Source of the DNA: Deltaproteobacteria bacterium
GTDB lineage: Bacteria; Desulfobacterota; Desulfarculia; Adiutricales; Adiutricaceae
Assembly: GCA_031279515.1 (NCBI GenBank)
Contig: JAITII010000011.1
Coordinates: 1-50,734, forward strand
Length of the DNA: 50,734 nt
Reading direction: 5' to 3'
In this document: piece after piece, positions 45,180-50,734 of the stretch
Layout of the letters: every line of letters starts with the position of its first letter
Numbering within the stretch: position 1 is the first letter of the stretch
Notes under the pieces: model-generated
What the model saw: the letters and a program-made list of their open reading frames with translations, nothing else
Databases searched by the model: none
What the model was told of the DNA's origin: nothing
Translations under genes and position numbers: made by a program

Positions 45180-46781
45180 ATGCCCTTAAGCCCAACTTTA
45201 GAAAGAGCAATAGATGCTCTTAAGCAAAAGGGCTCCAAGCTCACCTGCGATTGGCTCTTGTCGGATGCCAGCGACGCCAGGGTAACTACAGCTCATGCCC
45301 GGGACGGCTCATTAATCTTTGTTGTGGGCTCCTTATCACAGGACTCCCGGATAAGTCCCCAAGATGACTGGAAAAAATACATTCTAAAGCGGCTCCCACC
45401 AGGTTTTACAGGAAATATCTATCTTTTCGGCCTGGGGAGCCCAACTTTGCTTACGCTCCTTCTGAAAAAATACAAAGTAATAGCTTTTGAACCAGATCCC
45501 GCTGTGGCCCGCCAGTTCCTTTCAGAGGTAGAAATTAGCCCAGCTATCTCAGATGGGTCCTTGAGGCTCCTTTCCCCCTGGGAGCTTAGAGAAACAGAAG
45601 AAAAACCATTATCACCTTTTCTTTTAACTCATCTTCCCTCCCAAAGGCGGCATCCTGCCGCCTATGAGCTTTTTAAGAACTTTCTGCGCCCTATCCCCAA
45701 ATTGCCTCAAGAGCCTTTAAGGCTTTTAATCATCCCCCCCTTTTCCGGAGGATCCCTTTCCATGGGACAATTCCTCCAAAATGCCGCCCAAACTCTAAAG
45801 CTTAATTCTCATCTTTTGGATTGGCCCCAGGAGCTCTTACTGGCCTCCAAGGAACTAGCTGAAAAACCCCATATTTTAGAGCTATCGGACAGTGCCAAAA
45901 AGGCCCCTGCCCTCTTTGCTAGTGCTCTGGAATATACCTTAGAGGCCTTGGAAAAATTTAAGCCCCACCTTACTTTAGCTTTAGCCCAGGCACCTTTAGA
46001 CCTTAAAGCCCTATCTCGCCTCAAAGAGAGCAATCCAGAAAATCAACTGGCATTTTGGTTCGTGGAAGACTATCGAAGATTTACCTACATAAATGAGATT
46101 GCCCAGGCCTACGATCTAGTCTTTCATATACAGGGAAACTTGTTAGAGCCCCAGCTCAGAAACTGGGGCATGAGGAGGGCTTATTACCTCCCCTTGGCTG
46201 CTGACGATGGCATTTTCAAACCCCAAAAGTCACCTGACAGATACCTTACCCGCATTTCTTTTATGGGAGCAGCCTACCCCAACAGGTTGAAAATCTTTGA
46301 GGAGCTGGCCTTAAATCTCCCCCGAACCATCATTAAAAATGAAGATTTTAGAATCTTTGGCTCAGGCTGGAACCAGGCCTCCCCTAGCTTGAAGAAATAC
46401 TTGTTTGATAAAGGCCGCAGGGTGACTCTAGAGGAAACCGCCTGGATCTATGCTGGCACAGAAATAAACCTCAATATCCACTCTGGGGAGGGGAAAGGCT
46501 TTTGTCCTTTGTCCCAGTTTGTAAATCCCAGGACCTTTGAAATAGCCTCTACGGGAGCTTTTCAAATAGTGGACCAGAGGCCCTTATTAAGCGACCTTTT
46601 CAGTAGCAAAGAGCTCGCTATTGCCCAAGAACCTGAAAATTTACTAGAACTTGTGGAATACTATCTAGAAAAAGAAGAACTACGCAGAAAAATAGGCCAA
46701 GCCGCCAGAGAAAGGGTGCAAAAAGAACACCTTTATAGCCACCGTCTGGAAAACATTATAAAGCTTGCCTTTACTAATTAG
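45180..46781 (+). CDS. CgeB-like glycosyltransferase family protein
   Basis: A 533-residue protein. The C-terminal half is a GT-B glycosyltransferase of the CgeB/YkvP type: FWFVEDYRRFTYINEIAQAY, then YYLPLAADDGIFKP, SFMGAAYPNRLKIFEEL, RIFGSGWNQ and SGEGKGFCPLSQFVNPRTFE. The first 180 residues carry a Rossmann-like segment (IYLFGLGSPTLLTLLLKKYK then VIAFEPDPAVA), as seen in flagellin- or motility-associated glycosyltransferases of delta-proteobacteria. It probably glycosylates a surface protein or polymer. It lies 36 bases after cobQ but is unlikely to be linked in function. Confidence 0.75.
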   Translation: MPLSPTLERAIDALKQKGSKLTCDWLLSDASDARVTTAHARDGSLIFVVGSLSQDSRISPQDDWKKYILKRLPPGFTGNIYLFGLGSPTLLTLLLKKYKVIAFEPDPAVARQFLSEVEISPAISDGSLRLLSPWELRETEEKPLSPFLLTHLPSQRRHPAAYELFKNFLRPIPKLPQEPLRLLIIPPFSGGSLSMGQFLQNAAQTLKLNSHLLDWPQELLLASKELAEKPHILELSDSAKKAPALFASALEYTLEALEKFKPHLTLALAQAPLDLKALSRLKESNPENQLAFWFVEDYRRFTYINEIAQAYDLVFHIQGNLLEPQLRNWGMRRAYYLPLAADDGIFKPQKSPDRYLTRISFMGAAYPNRLKIFEELALNLPRTIIKNEDFRIFGSGWNQASPSLKKYLFDKGRRVTLEETAWIYAGTEINLNIHSGEGKGFCPLSQFVNPRTFEIASTGAFQIVDQRPLLSDLFSSKELAIAQEPENLLELVEYYLEKEELRRKIGQAARERVQKEHLYSHRLENIIKLAFTN

Positions 46782-46879
46782 ACCTCGCCTAGGGTATGTA
46801 CCTGAAGGGCCGCTACTTTCGAAGATGACTTCTGGTAGAGTGCTTAGATAAGAAGACTAAAGGGAGCTAAATAAAAGGC

Positions 46880-46907
46880 TTGACAAGATGGAATTTATAG
46901 GTATAAT
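46880..46907 (+). promoter_or_regulatory. Consensus sigma-70 promoter of the initiator tRNA
   Basis: TTGACA (46880-46885), a 16-base spacer and TATAAT (46902-46907). Both hexamers are perfect. The tRNA begins 12 bases after the -10. Confidence 0.85.
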
Positions 46908-46919
46908 AGATTATTGTAT

Positions 46920-46996
<77 letters not shown>

Positions 46997-47030
46997 ATTG
47001 CCTTCGAAAACCAGAAAAAAAAACATTGGG

Positions 47031-47073
47031 ACCGCTAAATCCTTATTTATATGAGGGTTTAGCGGTTTTTTTT
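47031..47073 (+). terminator. Terminator of the initiator tRNA gene
   Basis: ACCGCTAAATCC (47031-47042) pairs with GGGTTTAGCGGT (47055-47066), with one T-G pair, and eight T follow from 47066. Confidence 0.88.
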
Positions 47074-47213
47074 GGCTGAAAGCGTCCCCAGATGCCTTTA
47101 TCAGTAGATTTTAGTTTAGGCAGCAAAAAATTTGGGGTATCTTAGGGATATTGGCAGAAAAGAGGTCTAAGCAAGCAGCGTACAGACCTTAAGTTAAAAA
47201 TAGTAAGCCATTT

Positions 47214-47253
47214 AAGAGCCCCCTTAAATTTTTGGGAGTTTAAAGGGGCTCTT
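47214..47253 (+). terminator. Hairpin in the gap after the tRNA
   Basis: A 15-bp stem with one mismatch (47214-47228 with 47239-47253, arms AAGAGCCCC and GGGGCTCTT at the base) and a 10-base loop. No gene upstream explains it except readthrough from the tRNA, so its role is open. Confidence 0.5.
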
Positions 47254-48010
47254 GTGTATTTAAACTTAATAGTTCTAAGGCGCTAAGAGACGGCTCCAGA
47301 TTAGGAGAGGATAGTACCAACCCCTTTGCCAATACCTCCTTAATCCCCTTAAAGGCTGCTAGGGAGCAATGTAGAATTTTGCCGGAACTTGGAAATGACA
47401 AAAATTTTAGTTAAAATGTTGTGCTCAAAGAACAGACCGATAAATACGGTACCAGTCTGGGTAACAATTTAAAAAAATTTTTTTGTACTTTTTTCAATAG
47501 CTTATTTATTGTTTCAAATCCAAGATATGCTGCCAAAACCTGTTTACCCCATAAGCCAGCTTAAGCCCTTAGTTACCTGAAATCAATTGTGGTCCCCCAA
47601 AATCTTGAACCCACCGCGGAATTACGCGTATAATAAGTATCTTTCCTAAAATTAGAAGGATGTAAATATATGGCCTGACTTAGGCAGCGATAAGGAGCAC
47701 TAAGACCTAAGGAGCTACCTTTTCACTCAGATGGCTAGGACCTTTCAAACATATCTTTGTCATCGAATCAAAATGATAAGTAATTGCGGGAAAGTTAATC
47801 CTAGATTGGCTTTTTACGCATTTTATATTGGGAGGGCCAAAGAGCAAAAAACTGACTTTTTTTAAGCAAAAGGGTAAAATGGCAATAAAAAGGATAATGC
47901 TCCAAAGGGAGCCCTTCCATGACCCAAAATGGCTCGAAAATTAAAAGACACAATGGTTCTAGCCGATTAAAATCATTGAAAAAAAATTTTTTCCCAATGC
48001 AAGATTTTAT
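47254..48010. other. Intergenic stretch
   Basis: About 750 bases with no gene. A GCTCC/GGAGC hairpin lies near 47899-47912. A CATTG/CAATG stem over an A/T run (about 47975-48000) may end the minus-strand TonB receptor gene. Confidence 0.4.
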
Positions 48011-49987
48011 TTAAAATACATAATGCAAACCAACGTAGAAATTGCGACCTGCACCAGGATAATTTAGCGAAGACTGATAGTATTCATTCAGTAAATTGTT
48101 GATATTTACCCTCAAATCTAATTTCCCATGAGGTAAATCAATAAGTTTCTTACGCAGAGTCCATGTTACCAAAGAATAACTTGGAATTGGCCTTCCTGAA
48201 TAGGAATCAACTACATCTCCTGTGTATGTAACATTGAAAGTCGTTGAAAAATCCCAATTAGGATAATCAAATGCGACACCGTATGCAATTATATTATCAG
48301 GTATGTTACCTATCTTTTGCCCTGTATCACCATCTTCATATTTTGTCATGTGAGTGAGATTGATATATGGTTTGAGAGAGAACTCTAGGTCATAATACTG
48401 GCCAATATCAAAGTCTAAGTTAAGTTCCAAACCATCAACTTGGGAAGAACCGCGATTTTTATAAGAAACAGTCGCTGCATCTACAGTATATGAAGATATC
48501 ATATTTACTAAATGATTAGTAAAATAAGTCATACTGAGATTCAAAGTTGAATATGAAATATCAAATCCAATCTCATATGCTTTACTTGACTCAGGCTTTA
48601 AATTAGGATTTCCAACGTAATGAATCATTGTACCTGTGTCATAATCCAGTGAATAGAAATCAGCTGCCAAGGTATTTCCCTGAGGTACAATAAAAGCTTC
48701 AGAATAATTTGCTCTTAGTTTGAGCCAATCTACGGGTGAATATGCTACACCAACAGATGGTGTTAGTCTTTGATGTTTGGCTGTATGAACTGCTCCAGCT
48801 TGACTTACCACATTAACTTCATACCAGTCTTGTCTAACACCAGCAGTAAAGATAAGACTATCTTCAAGGAGTCTCAGTTTGCCTATTAAAAATGCACCAA
48901 TATCTGTATAGTCTTGGTTTTCAGGAGCAGTATTTGGATCACGTATCCAATCATATTTGAGATAATCAAAACCACCAGTTAACTGAAAAATGGATCTGTC
49001 CCATGTCAGTTGCCCCTGAATGTGTTTAAAGTCAATATCATTGTAATATTCGGCACCACCATATGAAGAATACAGCCAAAAATCTTTATCATTGCCAAAA
49101 GTGTATTTAACTGACCAAATAAATTGATCATCGTCTGTATGCCCTTCATAGTTCAAATTGAGATTGTAATTTGATTTATTACCTATATCGTTTATATCAG
49201 GTGGATAGGTGAAACCTGTTGCTAACCCACTATGATAATATTCAAAATACGATAAATTAATCCCAATTCTGTGGTTATCAGCGAAAGTATATCCTAAATC
49301 TAAATCTCCAGTACTACGATTAGGAGTTCGCGTATTAACATATACAGTGCCATCAGGTAAACTATAATCGTCATGTTTCATAAATTGATATCCAAAAGAG
49401 TAATCCACAGGACCACTGGACCCAGAAAAAGTCAAACCTGCGTCATAACGATTAAAGCTACCCATACCAACTTCAACCCTACCTGTTAATGGACCTTCGC
49501 CTCTCTTGGTTATTATGTTGATAACACCTCCCATAGCAGCAGGACCATATTGCATAGCAGCTGGACCTCTGATTACTTCAATTCTACCAACATTTAAAAC
49601 GCTTATCTTATCCAAGTTTCCGTTAGCAGTACGGTACCCATTGAAAAGGACTAAAACATGGCCTAAAATATCCATTCCGTGAGTTTCAGTTTTAAAACCT
49701 CTGATCCCTACATTTGAAAGATTATCACTTGCATAATCCTTTGTATAAAACCCTTGTTGCTCCATAAAATCAGCAAGAGTTTGACCTGACGCCATATCAA
49801 TTGTCTGTTCATCGTAAATAGTTATGTTTGATGTAACTTCACGTTTCAATTCTTCAACACGGCTACTAGTAATTACTATTGTGTTTAGAGAATTATCTGC
49901 AACATCAATAGTCTGTGCCCAAACATTTGATACTAGCATGGTTAAAGCAAATATCATGGCGGCTGGTGCTAATAAAATTTTATACAT
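48011..49987 (-). CDS. TonB-dependent outer membrane receptor
   Basis: A 658-residue 22-strand outer membrane barrel for uptake of scarce nutrients. Residues 1-24 are a signal peptide (ending VWA). The TonB box region is TIVITSSRVEELKREV. The plug domain has TLADFMEQQGFYTKDYASDN, VGIRGFKTETHG and then VEVIRGP-like IEVIRGPAAMQYGPAAMGGV with INIITKRGEG. The barrel runs to the terminal aromatic FYVGLHYVF. Likely substrates are an iron siderophore, haem or cobalamin; a possible Fur box upstream favours iron. Codon use is more AT-rich than in the housekeeping genes, which may mean transfer. The start has GGAGA eight bases upstream. Confidence 0.92.
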   Translation of the reverse strand: MYKILLAPAAMIFALTMLVSNVWAQTIDVADNSLNTIVITSSRVEELKREVTSNITIYDEQTIDMASGQTLADFMEQQGFYTKDYASDNLSNVGIRGFKTETHGMDILGHVLVLFNGYRTANGNLDKISVLNVGRIEVIRGPAAMQYGPAAMGGVINIITKRGEGPLTGRVEVGMGSFNRYDAGLTFSGSSGPVDYSFGYQFMKHDDYSLPDGTVYVNTRTPNRSTGDLDLGYTFADNHRIGINLSYFEYYHSGLATGFTYPPDINDIGNKSNYNLNLNYEGHTDDDQFIWSVKYTFGNDKDFWLYSSYGGAEYYNDIDFKHIQGQLTWDRSIFQLTGGFDYLKYDWIRDPNTAPENQDYTDIGAFLIGKLRLLEDSLIFTAGVRQDWYEVNVVSQAGAVHTAKHQRLTPSVGVAYSPVDWLKLRANYSEAFIVPQGNTLAADFYSLDYDTGTMIHYVGNPNLKPESSKAYEIGFDISYSTLNLSMTYFTNHLVNMISSYTVDAATVSYKNRGSSQVDGLELNLDFDIGQYYDLEFSLKPYINLTHMTKYEDGDTGQKIGNIPDNIIAYGVAFDYPNWDFSTTFNVTYTGDVVDSYSGRPIPSYSLVTWTLRKKLIDLPHGKLDLRVNINNLLNEYYQSSLNYPGAGRNFYVGLHYVF

Positions 49988-50011
49988 ATTCTAAATCTCC
50001 TTGTTTGTTGA

Positions 50012-50031
50012 GATACATTATTATCAGTATC
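50012..50031 (-). promoter_or_regulatory. Possible Fur box upstream of the TonB receptor
   Basis: Read on the minus strand, GATACTGATAAT matches the first 12 bases of the Fur consensus GATAATGATAAT at 11 positions. The element is also palindromic at its ends (GATAC/GTATC). It lies 25-44 bases before the start codon. Confidence 0.4.
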
Positions 50032-50103
50032 AGTGTAAATATAAAAAAATTGTATATCCTTCACAGTATTTTTACACTAATATTGAATGGTTTTGCCCAT
50101 TAA

Positions 50104-50517
50104 ATAGTTTTCATAATTATGTTGCTAAAGAGAAGTTGAAAAAATCTTATAGCAATTTGGTACTATGGCATAAATGATAGGCATCAATTGAATGAGCCCT
50201 AGTTCTTACTAACTTCAGAGTGTTCTCTCCTTATAATTGTGTTTTATGCTTCCGGCTGGATATGACCTAAAATGACAAAATTTTTGATATGTAAATGCAT
50301 TTTGGTGATATTTCTTATGCTGCTCACATTAACAAGAAACTCTCCAAAACAATAAAATTACATAAAAAAATAGGGCATTAACTTTTTGCTTAACAAAGTA
50401 AAATTCTATTTAATTCTAAAAAAAGTCACAGCTCAAATATATAGTATATACGAAGCAAGATAATTTACTATATTGTTATCACCAGGAATAAAATTTTAGA
50501 AAAGTATTGAATAAAAG
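50104..50517. other. AT-rich intergenic stretch between the two receptors
   Basis: No gene. No cobalamin-riboswitch sequence such as the B12 box was found on either strand. Confidence 0.45.
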
Positions 50518-50588
50518 GAGGCGTCAAATCTTATATCTTGCAAGCTTGATGATGAGCTTTGACAAGAATAGGTAAAATTTGGCGCCTC
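50518..50588 (-). terminator. Large nested hairpin after the partial receptor gene
   Basis: A 12-bp outer stem with one G-T pair (50518-50529 with 50577-50588) encloses a second hairpin made of CTTG/CAAG (50537-50540 with 50563-50566) and AAGCT/AGCTT (50542-50546 with 50555-50559). In the minus direction CTTTTATT follows, so it may terminate the gene at 50661; it could also be a structured RNA. Confidence 0.5.
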
Positions 50589-50660
50589 GGTGTTTTCTTA
50601 AACTAGAGTGGGTGGCCAAATTAAATTAACTTAACTTAGCTTTGGTTACTTTATGGATGG

Positions 50661-50734
50661 TCAGTTAAAATCATAACTCAAAGCTACATAGAAAGATCTT
50701 CCTGGAGAAGGATAATCTGGATATCCTTGGTAAT
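50661..50734 (-). CDS. TonB-dependent receptor, C-terminal end only
   Basis: The last 24 codons of a second receptor, cut by the right edge: YQGYPDYPSPGRSFYVALSY then DFN and TGA (50663-50661). It matches the end of the neighbour (NEYYQSSLNYPGAGRNFYVG) and ends in the aromatic-rich strand of TonB receptors. The two receptors are tandem on the minus strand. Confidence 0.75.
   Translation of the reverse strand, partial: YQGYPDYPSPGRSFYVALSYDFN

Noticed and set aside
49988..50660. A cobalamin riboswitch upstream of the TonB receptor
   Set aside because: Looked for because the organism makes corrinoids, but no B12 box or its complement is present.

Overview
The window reads as chromosome of a diderm, anaerobic bacterium, most likely a Desulfobacterota (deltaproteobacterial) lineage, possibly host-associated. 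A TonB-dependent receptor, an OmpA-type lipid/peptidoglycan anchor protein, TatA and a DsbA/DsbB pair show an outer membrane and a periplasm. A corrinoid-activating ASKHA protein, cobyric acid synthase, two radical SAM enzymes and the MEP-pathway enzyme IspG fit an anaerobe that makes and uses corrinoids. The genus cannot be fixed from the sequence alone. Ankyrin genes in tandem, gene relics and long AT-rich gaps suggest an eroding, perhaps symbiotic genome; that is inference.

Layout. 1-8.7 kb: corrinoid protein activator (5' end outside the window), an old-yellow-enzyme-type flavoprotein, a zinc-ribbon membrane protein, a radical SAM-ispG pair on the minus strand, then an OmpA-family protein, a GNAT acetyltransferase and a TM2 protein. 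9-21 kb: a plus-strand run of housekeeping genes (valS, nadC, a small unknown gene, dsbA, dsbB, lepA, adenine deaminase) ending in a two-gene block that looks like oleB-oleC of long-chain olefin synthesis. 21-25 kb: dnaN and gyrB, without dnaA, recF or gyrA beside them. 25-29 kb: two near-identical secreted ankyrin proteins, a dead third copy, and a PA2779-type membrane protein in AT-rich DNA.

29.5-35 kb, minus strand: a tyrosine recombinase, then a DUF1638 protein, a PAS/sigma-54 activator and a tRNA-editing deacylase, followed by a heavily broken MttB-family (trimethylamine-type) corrinoid methyltransferase gene. This looks like the wreck of a methyltransferase locus whose regulator and DUF1638 partner are still intact. 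35-41 kb: a DinG-type helicase, then lon and a coupled PflX-like radical SAM gene. 41-47 kb: HU, rpoZ, tatA, cobQ, a CgeB-like glycosyltransferase and an initiator tRNA with its own consensus promoter and terminator. 47-50.7 kb: two tandem TonB-dependent receptors on the minus strand (the second cut by the window edge), with a possible Fur box.

Of most interest: the decayed methyltransferase locus, the oleBC pair lacking oleA and oleD, two long near-perfect hairpins inside protein-coding frames (in oleB and in the mttB relic), the ankyrin duplication with its fossil third copy, and a multi-hairpin block ending in a terminator just ahead of valS. No CRISPR array, rRNA, complete insertion sequence or cobalamin riboswitch was seen. 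All assignments are by reading motifs by eye; no database search was run.
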